Shown here piece by piece: positions 13,041 through 23,574 of a stretch of 64,000 bases of DNA (its first letter is position 1; the number at the start of each line of letters is the position of its first letter). Under the pieces are notes generated by a model, which saw nothing but the letters and a program-made list of their open reading frames with translations, did no database searches and was not told the DNA's origin. The stretch is taken from positions 6,037,419 through 6,101,418 of the forward strand of contig OZ020486.1 in assembly GCA_963971405.1 (NCBI GenBank), given 5' to 3'. Both the position numbers and the translations under genes were made by a program. Source of the DNA: Psococerastis gibbosa (lineage: Eukaryota; Arthropoda; Insecta; Psocodea; Psocidae).

Positions 13041-13905
13041 GAACCGGTCCGAGTTTACTCGAACATGCTTTCCAATTTATTAAAATTAGTAGATAGAGAA
13101 AATGAGTAATTTCATGGTAAATAATTTTCCTATGGTTAAATTTCCGATATCTCGTGGGGGGGGGGGGGGGGGGGTGTCCACCTGACGTCACTCGTCACTG
13201 GTGGTGAGGTAAATTCTAGATAGGTGAGACCAAGAAATTACCACACAGCAATACTGGCAGGGCACGCAATGCATTTGAGCGTGAATTTTCTATCATTTTT
13301 TCAAAAACATTTTTTTGTACAAAACCAAATACTTTTTTGGGAAAGCAACCTGTCCGGTTTCGTTACTCAATTTAACACCTAAAACATACCTGAAGGTAGA
13401 AATCATCGATAGAAAGGTGTCGCAGAAAAATTATTTTTTAGTCATTTTTCATTAAAATTTAGTCATTTTTATTTTTTTACCCCCAGAAGCAAACTATCAA
13501 GGGGCAAGCGACCCCCCGCATTTTATCAACATTAACAACAACTACAATATATGAGAATTTAAAAGAAATCGTTGGAGCCGTTTTTGGGAAATAATTTTTT
13601 TAGACGTTGTTTTGAAGTTTTTTGAAAATAAACCGCCCCCCCCCAAATTGAGTTAGCCCAAAATAAAAAAAATAGTCCCGAGGTATGATTTTTGTGAACC
13701 TACATGCCGAATTTCATCAAAATCGACCGAGTAGTTTGCCCGGAAATCGACGCACAGACAGACAGACAGACAGACAGACATTTCGTAAAAACCACTTTTT
13801 TGGGTTCCTGGGACCTTAAAACATATAAATCCGTTGAAGTCTCGGAATGGAAAATTTTGACGGTCACAAAGCTTTCCTTATACTACGTATAAATTGGAAA
13901 GCAAA
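13041..13905 (-). mobile_element. Unclassified ~860-bp interspersed element with CAGA microsatellite
   Basis: It begins GAACCGGTCCGAGTTTACTC and ends TACGTATAAATTGGAAAGCA; TGCTTTCCAATTTAT near one end is inverted at the other. Internally it has a G tract followed by a CACCTGACGTCACT block, then (CAGA)n at about 13754-13780. Full-length relatives are at 42301, 47540, 50262 and 51705. No coding capacity seen. Confidence 0.8.
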
Positions 13906-14146
13906 AATAGCCTAAAGCAATATACCAGTTGTTGGTAGTGGGTTTAGTACTATCTGCACTGAGAACCATGAGAAGAACACAGGCTGTCTAGTTCCACATC
14001 ATGTCCTCCACATACAATCATTGGTCTATGAGGTGCCTCTTTAGTTTATTTCTAAACGCAGACATTTCTTCCACCTTTCTAATGTTGTCCTTGTATAGTA
14101 TCTAGCACCTGCATAGGCTGGTTTACCCTCATAGGTACCTACTGGC
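13906..14146. other. Spacer left of the nested transposons
   Basis: No gene or repeat recognised. The last 8 bases (CTACTGGC) are the left target duplication of the hAT-like MITE. Confidence 0.5.
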
Positions 14147-14335
14147 CAGTGGCGGCGCTAGAAATTTTAAGGTGGGGGGGGCCAATGAAAAAACAAAACA
14201 CTTTTCATTGGGAGTAGGTATACCGTTCAATAATTCTGCAATTTAACAAGATGTAAAATATCACAAAACTGGGGGGGCCCCGGAGGCGCCGGAGAAACTT
14301 TTGGGGGGGCCAGGCCCCCTCGGGCACCCCCGTAG

Positions 14336-14340
14336 CGGCG
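14336..14340. repeat. Transib target-site duplication, left copy
   Basis: CGGCG, repeated at 18593-18597. Confidence 0.9.
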
Positions 14341-14376
14341 CACAGTGGGGTATTTGCCCGATTTAGCTGGCCAAAA
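14341..14376 (+). repeat. Transib left terminal inverted repeat
   Basis: CACAGTG heptamer, then 23 bases, then CCAAAAGTG in the position of an RSS nonamer (consensus ACAAAAACC, 5 of 9 identical). It pairs perfectly with 18557-18592. Confidence 0.95.
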
Positions 14377-14609
14377 GTGATTTTTGCAAAATGTAACAAA
14401 GTTGAATCAATATAGGCTAATTTTATTTAAAAAACTTCAAAGTTTTTTAATTTAAAAGATTGGCGGCAAAATATAACGCGGTTTTTTTGCTATTACGTTG
14501 CCAAAGTGGCTATTTGTTTGTTTTTGTGAGCATTTTTTACGCAACACTCAGCACAGCCAAATTTGTGTTATTTTTAATTTTGTAAGCTCTGTTTGACTTT
14601 AACCCCGTT

Positions 14610-14628
14610 ATGGATTTGGACAAAGAAG
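14610..14628 (+). CDS. Transposase exon 1 (19 coding nt)
   Basis: ATG plus five codons (MDLDKE) and one base before GTTAGT. Joining to the acceptor at 15398-15399 restores a Glu codon and continues in frame into Met8. Without this exon the protein would start at the ATG at 15402, losing only seven residues. Confidence 0.65.
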
Positions 14629-17600
14629 GTTAGTAGAACATTTTAATATTATGTTTGTTTAGTTTCATGCTATTTAATTGGGTTTAAATTGCTGATGAAA
14701 GTGACAACTTTTGCTAAATTGCAATTTTTTTGGCTTTTCAAACTAGGAATATGTCAAGAGCCCCACCCGATCCCGGGCTATCTCTTATTACTGTGTATAG
14801 TTTGACTTATTGAGATGAAGGATTAGTAGAAATCTCGTCCCCGTTCGTCCCCCTTTTCCTACAATATTCACTGAAAGTCTGGTCTGCAACCTACATTATA
14901 TTAGTAGGCAGATATACTGTAATGTGTTCCTGTAAGATAATGTAGGCTCAATACTTTAGTGATGAACCCTGAAACCAAAATGAAGGTAGTATTTACTGTA
15001 GAATACTAAATTAAGCACACATTTAATTTTATAATTGAATAATAATGCATGGAAGTTAATAGCAAAACATTTCACCTACTAGGTACTGAGTATAACTTTT
15101 ATGCTTACATCACAGCACATGTAGGCTAAATGTTGCAATTACGCTTCCTAAACAAATATTATTTCAATGTATCGCATAATTAATAGCCTATTGTTTATTT
15201 ATTGGAAAAAGAACGATGAGTTGGCCATCTGTGTGACTGAAGTTGAACTAATTAAAGTGGTGGAGACGCAGTGCGCCCCGGCGCGCTGTTGTCTGCTGTC
15301 AGCTATAGGTAAACCCTGCTAGAGGGCGTGGCAATGCCTCTATTGTACATAGGCCCAAATTTCCTTGGCGTTTACTAATTATTAATTTTTTTCTTGCAGA
15401 AATGCGATTTTGGTCGTCCAAAATCAGTCACAAAGACATTTATTGTAAGATAATGACCAACAGTGGGACGAATTTCGACGAAAAATGCAACAATTTTAAA
15501 GAAAGCGTGCCACGTTCTTTATTAGGGAAATTCATTAGATTGAAATCCAAGCTGAACGAGAGAAGAAAGTGTTGTAACTATATGGATAATCGTTTCGTAG
15601 AAAAACACCGCCAGTGGTTGGAACTGGTATGGCACGAGGGAGGTACAGAGGTAAAGCCGGGACGGCCAAATGCGGACTTCGCTTCTAGTTCGGGTCGGAC
15701 AAAAAGAAGGAGGGTGAAAAAAATTGTGGAGGAAGTTGATTCCCAAGAACTGCTTCTTGCTGCTCGTTCTAAGATATATAGAAAGGGGAAGAGGCAAGCA
15801 GCTTCAGTAATGGATGGCTTGATGGGTTCTCCTTCAAAAGTGAAGAAAATTAAGATGGTAATAGAAGAGGACCGGCACAGCAGCTTGGTGAAAAACACAC
15901 TTACTGCGAAAGAGGCACTCGGAATGATCGTGGACGCAGATCTAACTAGAAATCAGTATAATATCGTTAGAGGCACAGGCACAAATAAAAAATTGTACCC
16001 TTCGTACAGTATTGTCCAACGAGAAAAGAGGAAATGCTACCCGGCTCCAGAAGCTGTAACCATAACTGAAACAAAGGCGGAAGTGGACTTAAAAGAACTT
16101 CTAAAGCTGACGACGCACAGGCTATTGATAGCTTTACCGGAAATGCCAGAAGAACGCGAGCTCACATTAATTTCGAAATGGGGCTGTGATGGGAGTCAGC
16201 AGGCAGAATACAAGCAGGTCTTCAAGGACGAAGTAAATGCTTCTGATTCAGCAGTTTTCCAAAGTTCCATGGTGCCATTGAAACTCGTCTCGACTCAGAC
16301 AGGACTACCGATCTGGGTGAATCCTCTGCCTTCTTCTCCGCGATTGTGTAGGCCTATAAGAATTCATTTCAAAAAAGAAACTGCCGAAGGGACACAAGAA
16401 GAGATGCAGCATATTGAAGATTCGCTGACAGGTTTCAATAATGTAACTTTGAATGTCTTTGATAAGACATACAAAATTAAAGTAATTATGTTACCCACAA
16501 TGGTTGACGGAAAGGTGTGTAATGCTGCTACTGACACAAGATCCACTATGGCATGTTACATTTGTGGAGGTAACATGAACACTTTCAATGATCTGACGAT
16601 ATCGCGAAAGGTAAATGAGGAGAGCCTGAAGTTTGGGTTATCCACTTTGCACGCTAGAATAAGACTAATGGAAAGCATTTTAAAAATTTCGTACAAGCTG
16701 CCATTGAAAAAGTGGAAGGTGCCGAAAAAAGACGTAGAAGGGAAAAGAATAATGAAAGAAAGAAAAAAGGAAATTCAACGCAGATTCAAAACGGAACTGG
16801 GCCTAATTGTGGACGTGCCAAAAGCAGGGGCAGGCAATACCAACGATGGCAATACATCACGAAGATTCTTTGAGAGTCCAGAAAAAGCGCATGATATAAC
16901 AGGTGAGTCGAATGAAGAAATATTTTCCTCCTCTCTGTTCATATACTACGTAGGTACCCTACTGTTTATTTTTGAAAACACATTACATTGCTATATAGGC
17001 CTATATAAAATGCTCAATTTATCTCTAGTATATTATATTAACTTGTTATTTATTTGTTCCAGGGTTTGACTTATCCTTAATCCAACGCCTCAAAGTAATC
17101 ATCGAGGTATTGTGTTCTACGAGGAAAATTGATGTTGAAAAATTTGGAATTTATACGAAGGAAACTGCCGAATTATACGTGACAAATTATCAATGGTACC
17201 CAATGACACCGACCCTCCACAAGTTGTTGGTCCACGGGCCTGTAATAGTCGAGAGCTCTCTTCTGCCTATTGGTATTTAATTTAATTACTAACCTATACT
17301 TTTTCAATGATGTGATTGTACTGTATTCTATATACCTATTACAATAGTTTATATAATTATATATTTTTCATTAATTATTCGATTTAATTTTAGGCCAGTT
17401 GTCAGAGGAGGCAGCGGAAGCACGGAACAAAAGCCTCCGCAAGTACCGCAAGGGGTATTCGCGAAAATGTTCTCGCATAGCCACAAATGAGGATGTGTTA
17501 AACAGACTGCTTCTAACTTCAGACCCCTTGCTGTCTCTTGAATACATCAATACACGGCTGCATAGAAGACCATCCAAAAAATTATCAGAAGAGAGCACTA

Positions 17601-17653
17601 ACATGCTAATTATAGAGGAGGAATCAGCCAGCTCATCAGAATCAGATGAATAA
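14610..17653 (+). CDS. RAG1-like Transib transposase, four exons, 663 residues, apparently intact
   Basis: DDE recombinase expected to nick, hairpin and join DNA at the CACAGTG ends. Exons 14610-14628, 15400-16902, 17063-17272 and 17394-17653 join in frame with GT-AG introns, giving 1992 nt. Catalytic residues by comparison with RAG1: D270 (KWGCDGS), D489 (NTNDGNTSRRFF) and E586 (SEEAAEARNK), matching RAG1 D600, D708 and E962. The zinc site is C392/C395 (CYICGG) plus H560/H565 (LHKLLVHGP), matching RAG1 CxxC and HxxxxH. The N-terminal 260 residues are basic and lack a recognisable RING finger. The C-terminus is acidic and Ser-rich. Length suits Transib (about 650-700). The exon 2-3 join and the first small exon are predictions supported by phase and homology. 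No frameshift or premature stop was found. Confidence 0.92.
15400..16902 (+). CDS. Transposase exon 2 (D1, D2, CxxC)
   Basis: Preceded by TTTTTTTCTTGCAG; ends ACAG/GTGAGT. Encodes residues 7-508 including D270, C392, C395 and D489. The open frame running on to 17069 past the donor is intronic and shows no homology. Confidence 0.93.
17063..17272 (+). CDS. Transposase exon 3 (HxxxxH zinc ligands)
   Basis: Acceptor TTGTTCCAG, donor ATTG/GTATTT. Encodes residues 508-578 with H560 and H565, aligned to the RAG1 segment preceding its catalytic Glu. Confidence 0.9.
17394..17653 (+). CDS. Transposase exon 4 (catalytic Glu, C-terminus)
   Basis: Acceptor TTTTAG. Encodes residues 578-663: E586, a basic stretch, DVLNRLLLTSDP, then an acidic tail ending SESDE and TAA. 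An AATAAA-type signal lies near 17944. Confidence 0.92.
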
Positions 17654-17999
17654 CTGAAGGGGAAAGGGAGCCAATAGCAGAAAGTTGCCTCTGATCTCTC
17701 TACTTTTTGCAATATACAAATCGGCACTGTTTTAATGTTTAATGTTTTAAATTTCCTAAATCCAGCTTATCGGGGTATTTAGCCTGCTTGTATTGTACCA
17801 CTTAATGTTTGCCTTTGGCATTTAATGAATCAATATCTAGGCCTACATAGGCTACCGAACGAAAATATTTTGACCAATTTAAAGGCTAGATTCAGGTTAT
17901 AAGCTGATCTTGACTACCCAAATATTTGATTATTTATTTATTTAATAAATAAATAATTTATTTATGGCTGTCAAAATTTGCATATCAACTAATATGATA

Positions 18000-18530
18000 T
18001 ATTTCCACCTAAATATGAATTTTGGCCTCAATTAGCCCATAATAAGCTGAGATATAGACTTTTGCCGATTTTGGCCGCCATCTTGAATTTTTTTTAACAA
18101 AAATTTTTTGTAATTTTTTTCTACCTAAGATGCACCTAAATATGAATTTTGGCTTGAATTAATTCATAATAAGCTGAGATATAGAATTTGGTCGATTTTG
18201 GCCGCCATCTTGGATTTTTTTTAACAAAAATTTTTCGTAATTTTTTTCTACCTAAGATGCACCTAAATATGAATTTTGGCTTGAATTAGTTCATAATAAG
18301 CTGAGATATAGAATTTGGTCGATTTTGACCGCCATCTTGGATTTTTTTTAACAAAATTTTTTTGTGATTTTTTTCTACCTAAGATGCACCTAAATATGAA
18401 TTTTGGCTTGAATTAGTTCATAATAAGCTGAGATATAGAATTTGGTCAATTTTGGCCGCCATCTTGAATTTTTTTTAACAAAATTTTTTTGTAATTTTTT
18501 TCTACCTAAGATCCACCTTTCCACCAAGTT
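18000..18530 (+). repeat. Subterminal ~127-bp tandem repeats of the Transib
   Basis: CACCTAAATATGAATTTTGG starts near 18006, 18133, 18260 and 18387, each followed by AATAAGCTGAGATATAGA and TTGGCCGCCATCTTG-type blocks (one reads TTGACCGCC); a fifth unit is partial. They lie just inside the right TIR and have no counterpart at the left end. Confidence 0.9.
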
Positions 18531-18556
18531 TCATGAAAATCGCTTGATTTTCTGAG

Positions 18557-18592
18557 TTTTGGCCAGCTAAATCGGGCAAATACCCCACTGTG
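18557..18592 (-). repeat. Transib right terminal inverted repeat
   Basis: Exact inverse of 14341-14376. Read inward from 18592: CACAGTG, 23 bases, CCAAAACTC (6 of 9 identical to the RSS nonamer consensus). Confidence 0.95.
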
Positions 18593-18597
18593 CGGCG
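18593..18597. repeat. Transib target-site duplication, right copy
   Basis: CGGCG, identical to 14336-14340. Confidence 0.9.
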
Positions 18598-18611
18598 CCA
18601 CTGCTACTGGC

Positions 18612-19309
18612 TACTGGTGCTATGCTTAGGGATCATGAGGGCATCCCTGCCCCTAGCGCCATAGGCATGAGTTTCACCCAGCCTAGGCAAGGTGCCATAC
18701 ACCTTCTTTTACATAGGTGCACTCCTCCAGAACATTATTATTGAATTGTTTTCTGTAATTTTTTGGTTACGCAACGTGCACCAATACCTACCTACCAGTT
18801 GGCTAAAAGTTATTTTAAAAAATTGCATAATATTCATATTTATATAATATGAAGAACTCTATGTACTAGTTAGCCTATTGGTATTGAGAATTAGTTTTAC
18901 CATTCATTTATGTATTTTCTAGAGTCCTTGCAGCGTGGACATAATATTATATACATTATTATAATATGGTAGTCTACCTATCTTGATTTTGTAATTGCTA
19001 AGCCTACACAAAGCTTCACCCTAAGCCCTTAATTTTCAGTTTCATTTATAAACAATTTCTTTTCGGCAGACAGATGAGTATTCACCATATGGCGGCAGCG
19101 CTACATGCTCAAAAATACAAAGCATGGTTCTTTAGCCTTAGGACCTTTCTTGTGCCACGATCAAAAGTTTTTTTTATAAATTCGGTTGGGCTCAAAGAAG
19201 TTCTAATAATAATAAAACTAGATGAACCTTTGGCGCTGCGATCGGGGGTTCAATTGAAAAGTCTCGAATCCGCCATATTGGTGGATGTTTTGTGTGGGCC
19301 ACCATTACC
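18612..19309. other. Intergenic, no gene seen
   Basis: AT-rich. A block at about 19230-19290 (GGGGTTCAATTGAA, CCGCCATATTGGTGGAT) recurs inverted at about 20775-20835. Confidence 0.5.
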
Positions 19310-19790
19310 ATTCTATAGCAAAGGAAGAGTTTTTAACTCTGTTACGCTTAGAAATGTATATTTTAGACTCTTTCAGTCCACTTTAACGTATGGAGTGAAC
19401 TCTTGTGGCAACTGTTCAGATGTAGGGCGAGTTTCTCACCTGCAAAAGAGGGCTATGAGAGCTCTATAGAGGGTATTTGGGATTAGAGGGTATCATGTGG
19501 AACCATTATTCCCTCATTGATGACTCTCCCTCTGGCTGCTATATACATTCTGGAAGCTTCAACAATTGCTGATTATCAAACAATGACTTACATGACCACC
19601 ACACATGAGGTAGGGACAACATGCACTTGGAACAAGACTAGCCAAAACTCTTACTAGACCCCAGCAAATGGGACTAAGGCTCACTAATAAGTTAGGTAGG
19701 TATCAAGTTCCCTTAAAGTCCACATTTTCATTGAATCTAATTTATTAAAGATAAAAAAATATATTAAAGAGTTCCCTCTACTCCGTTTAG
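19310..19790 (+). pseudogene. Non-LTR retrotransposon RT C-terminal fragment
   Basis: The translation contains YFRLFQSTLTYGVNSCGN, then VSHLQKRAMRAL and a stop at 19467-19469. After that, in broken frames, come LPLAAIYILEA-like and KEFPLLRLGI-like pieces. The order matches the end of Jockey/CR1-type ORF2. Decayed. Confidence 0.7.
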
Positions 19791-21229
19791 GAATTATATT
19801 CACTTTTTTAGACTATTTATTATCCTAGAACCTACAATACATTGTATTGTACCTTGCGGTTAAAAATTAAAAAATATTCTACTGTATTGTTTCATGTTTG
19901 AAATAATGTCTAGTCTTTGTTCACATAGGCCTATATTTGTTCAATAATTATTAGAATAGATCCAGCATTTTCAGCGAGTTCAGGAAATAGGTTCGGGCGA
20001 ACCCCCCCCCCCCCGCCACTGGGGGGAAGAGGTAGAAGAAGGTCCTGCATTTTCTCTACACATACCAAACCAAGCCATTAATTACTGACCAAAGAGCCTA
20101 CTGTGCGAATATACATTTCTCTTGAGAGTATTCGTCTTAACGCTCTTTAGCTATAAGTTCCTTAGAGTTAGGTATCCCGCGTAGGTCATAGACTTATTTG
20201 AATTAAAAAACACTAGGCCTTACTACGACCAAGGGGGGTTCATGGGGGTTCATGGAGGTTCAACCCCCCCCCCTCCCCCCGAAATGAAATGGCTTCATAC
20301 TAGATAGAATAGGATTTTCAGAGGAAAAATAAGAACCACTATGTAATACCCAACTTGACTACGACTACCTACTTAGTTTTGAAGAAAGAAATCAGGGGCC
20401 TGAGCCTTTTCCTATTCTGTAGGTTCTGACTACTCAGTTTAGTTCCTGCGTCATAACCTAGTCTACTTTGCCTAATCTTGGAGTATAGATAAGCTTTGTT
20501 CTGCCTTAGAAGGCATCCTCTTGCTCAATAAATGCAAGGCACGGGCAGCCCAGACTCACAAAAGTCTATCGAAAGCTCAGAAACACTTGAGAAGAACACC
20601 TAGTCATATATCAATCTTGATGCTCTAACCCTCTTATTCAGAGCTATATGCATTCACATTGTCTACGAAATTCCGTAGAGACTTAATTCCAGGGCAGATA
20701 GTTAGATAAATTAATTTTCTTCCGTTAAAAGTAAGATATTTTCTATTGTCTCTAGTATGAAATTCGAACTTGGCGCCTTTAAGGATCCACCAATATGGCG
20801 GATCTCGAGTTCTTCAATTGAACCCCCCGTCCGCAACGTATCGCATATGGCGGTGGTGGGGCTTAGTTGGGCTGCAGCATATCTGGCTAACTATTCTGTT
20901 GACAGCAGCTCTTATATGGGCCATGTGTGTCTTGTACATCAGCGCCATTCAGTTTATCAACCACCTCAATATTTTTTACACATTCGTGGGAACCCTTTAG
21001 CAGGCCGACTGCAGAAGAAAGGCCTTGTGTTGGAGTTGGAGCATGCCTCGCAGTATCAGCATTCGCCTCCTTATAATAGTAAAGTTATAATATATAAAAC
21101 AAATCATAATTTTTTAAATAATTATTTATATTTTGTTGCATTTCAGATAATTGGGAGCAACATTACACAGGGGTGGTGGCTTTGAAGACGACATCAGAGC
21201 ACAAATAAGCTCAGGCTGGGTTCTTATTT
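19791..21229. other. Intergenic, repeat remnants
   Basis: Contains C tracts near 20006-20020 and 20265-20280 and the inverted partner (20770-20880) of the 19230 block. The 142-codon frame at 20757-21185 has no recognisable product. Confidence 0.5.
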
Positions 21230-21481
21230 GAGTTGCCTATTAGGAAAAGCAATCCTGTCCACCCAGGTCGATTTTTCAGAAACCGCAAAAAACTGCTCTG
21301 CCACAACGCCATGAGGTATAACATTACAGTTTTTAAAGCTAATTTTAACAGTATTAGAATTGCCTTTGCGTCTCAATATCTGATTCATCGGATAGAGTAT
21401 TGAAAAAAAAAAAAAAAAAATGGCGCGAATATCTCAAAACTGAAAAAAATGGAGAGGATTGCTTTTGCTAATAGGCAACTC
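21230..21481. mobile_element. MITE, GAGTTGCCTATTAG family
   Basis: Ends are GAGTTGCCTATTAG and CTAATAGGCAACTC, flanked by ATTT on both sides. A second copy in opposite internal orientation is at 54631-54878, also flanked by ATTT. Non-coding. Confidence 0.85.
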
Positions 21482-21785
21482 ATTTACAATCGGAGGATTA
21501 ACTGGAGTAATTTTAGCTAATTCATCAATTGAATAATCAGTAGAATCCGGGATGATAGGCCGTGGTCGTCCTGAAAGTTCATCAATTGATATCGTTTTAC
21601 ATTATTGGGGCTGGGCCCGGGCTGGGCTAAGTATCAATAATAATAATAACATTTTTTATTTTTCTTCAAGTGGCGCAGGATATGATGGGAATCCTGAAGG
21701 ACAGAAATTTTAATTCGGGGGTCCCGTTCTTCAAGCAACATCAATATACAATACAACAGCTTGCCCACTTACGAGTACCATGCAC
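21482..21785. other. Spacer with fragment of AGTAGAATCCGGG repeat
   Basis: CAGTAGAATCCGGG and GGCCGTGGTCGT near 21540-21580 match the termini of the fold-backs at 29218 and 35085. Otherwise unassigned. Confidence 0.5.
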
Positions 21786-22226
21786 CAGTGGCGGAATGAC
21801 AGGTTTTCGAAGGGGGCGGTGTTTCATTTGGCACCCCCCCCCCCCCCGCTATTATATAATATATATATATATAAAAATGTAGAAAAAGAGGAAAGCCGAT
21901 CTCATGGACGTACCCAGCTTCTAATTAGGGGCATGATCTTAATGTTCCTTGCGCAACCGCGAGGATCCCGGAGGCCTTAGGGGAGCCCGGGGGTCTCCCC
22001 CGGGGAATATCTTTGAAGAAATAGGTCTGAAGTAGTGGGGTTTTAGTAATTTTATAGTTTTTTTTAAATTATTTTGCACACGAGAACTTTATTAACGAAA
22101 CTGGAAACAGGGGGGCCGGGGGTCTCCCCGGGGAATTTTTTAAAATAAATATCTGAACAATTTGCTATTTGACTAAATGGGGGGGGGGGTTCCAGACCCA
22201 GTGCCCCCTCCTCGGCCACGCCACTG
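21786..22226. mobile_element. hAT-like non-autonomous element (CAGTGGCGGAAT family)
   Basis: Begins CAGTGGCGGAATGACAGG and ends GGCCACGCCACTG. Internal subrepeats read GGGGTCTCCCCGGGGAA followed by a TAGGTCTGAA-type block. No clear 8-bp duplication was seen. Related pieces at 22725-23260 and 34520-34860. Confidence 0.65.
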
Positions 22227-22724
22227 TTCTTGCTTCATCTACCCCCTCCCTCTATCACTGAACGTAACTAATGAAGCGAAAATAGCAGGTGCACTATCTT
22301 GTGTGAGGAAGATATACTGCCCCTAAATCACAGATATAGGAACAGAGGAAAGAAGAAAAACAAACAAACCACCCGCCTGGAGCAACCCCTTTCCCCAGAA
22401 CTCCCCTCGCCCGTCACAAAGAACCCTCAGAACGAAAGGTACACCAAAATATTAATTACTTTTATTTTTTTTAAAAAGTTACAAACATTTGAAACCAAGT
22501 GAAATCCTTTCAGATTCTTTCCAATAAACAATTTTTAATCGCTTTGTTCTTTGATTTTCTTTGAGAAGTTTTTTTTTCCTCTCAGGAGGTAGTAAAATAT
22601 GTTGGAAATTTTTTTTTCTCTCGCCTACGGTGATTTGATCTTTGATGTTCTTTTGATTGGAAATAATTTTAAAGAATCATTTTTATTTTTTTATATTTTT
22701 TTTTTTGGGTTTGTTGCAATCAGC

Positions 22725-23260
22725 GGCGTAGCCTGAATTTTTTTTTTTTGGGGGGGGGAGGTCAAGATTTCATGCAACATCAATGCATAATGTTTGCTTA
22801 CGATAGATTTTCGAATGGGTTGGTGTTTCATTTGGCACTCCCCCCCCTCGTATTTTCGTAAAATAGTAGAAAAACAGGAAAGCCGTTCTCATGGACGAAC
22901 GCATCTTCTAATTAGGGGCGTGCTCTTAATTTCTCCATCCGAGGGATCGGGAGGCCGAAGAGGGGCCCAGGGGTCTCCCCAGGGAAGGTCTTTGAAAAAA
23001 TAGGCCTGAAATTGTGGAGTTTTACACATTTTGATGTATATACGTCTTGTAACGTATTCCAATAATGTTTAAGTTTTACTGCCGAAGAATAGTAGTAGAC
23101 CTACTGCAAGAAAGGGGAATTATTTTGAAAAGAATAGGCCCCAAAATAGTGGAATTTACGCACTTTGAAAGCAGTTATGTTTATATTTTATGTGTGAAGA
23201 ATATTACAGCTAACAAGGGGGGCCCGGGGGCTACCCCGGGGAATAGGAGTATATTATATT
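22725..23260. mobile_element. Relative of the 21786 element, partial
   Basis: Shares TTTCATTTGGCAC, AGCCG(A/T)TCTCATGGACG, GGGGTCTCCCC and ATAGGCCTGAAAT with 21786-22226; no matching right end found. Confidence 0.6.
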
Positions 23261-23574
23261 GTAATAGGATTGTGACAGAAAGGGTGGCTGCTATGAACAA
23301 GTCTTACCAAGTGGAGGTTTCCCCGATTGTAAGTATTGTCTTTATAAACAAACTGTTTGTCTATATGTAGGTACCTAGCTAGTATAATTTACATTTTCTA
23401 TAATATACTAGTATATTTGCAATGGGCCTTGTGTCCAATAATTTCCATACATACATACTTGTACTACTTGTACTTGTATATAGCCTTGCTAGTGATTATG
23501 GGAATCACTAAAAGTGTGGGGCTCCTTACTGTGGTTGTCTTCTCTTCTCGTGGGGCCGCCGCCCTCGCTACGTG

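Larger units (their letters stand above)
14341..18592 (+). mobile_element. Complete Transib-type (RAG1-related) DNA transposon
   Basis: The 4252-bp element has perfect 36-bp terminal inverted repeats (14341-14376 and 18557-18592). Both begin CACAGTGGGGTATTTGCCCG, so their first seven bases equal the V(D)J heptamer CACAGTG. Flanks are identical 5-bp CGGCG (14336-14340 and 18593-18597), the GC-rich 5-bp duplication known for Transib. It encodes one spliced RAG1-like transposase. The right subterminal region has ~127-bp tandem repeats. No RAG2-like kelch ORF is present, which argues for Transib rather than a ProtoRAG locus. Intact ends, intact TSD and an open transposase suggest recent activity. 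Confidence 0.95.
14147..18603. mobile_element. hAT-like MITE split by a Transib insertion
   Basis: Ends are CAGTGGCGGCGCTA at 14147 and ...GCGCCACTG at 18603, flanked by the identical 8-bp duplication CTACTGGC (14139-14146 and 18604-18611), the hAT-type length. Removing the 4252-bp Transib and one CGGCG leaves 200 bp. An uninterrupted relative is at 54117-54366. Confidence 0.85.

Noticed and set aside
16903..17069. Continuation of the long transposase frame past 16902
   Set aside because: A consensus GTGAGT donor lies there, the following 55 codons show no homology, and joining to 17063 restores RAG1-like sequence.
14341..18592. RAG1/RAG2-type (ProtoRAG) locus
   Set aside because: Only one transposase gene fits in the element and no second kelch-repeat frame was seen on either strand, so Transib is the better label.
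20757..21185. 142-codon open frame
   Set aside because: Overlaps repeat-derived sequence, no recognisable motif, and a second overlapping frame is equally open.
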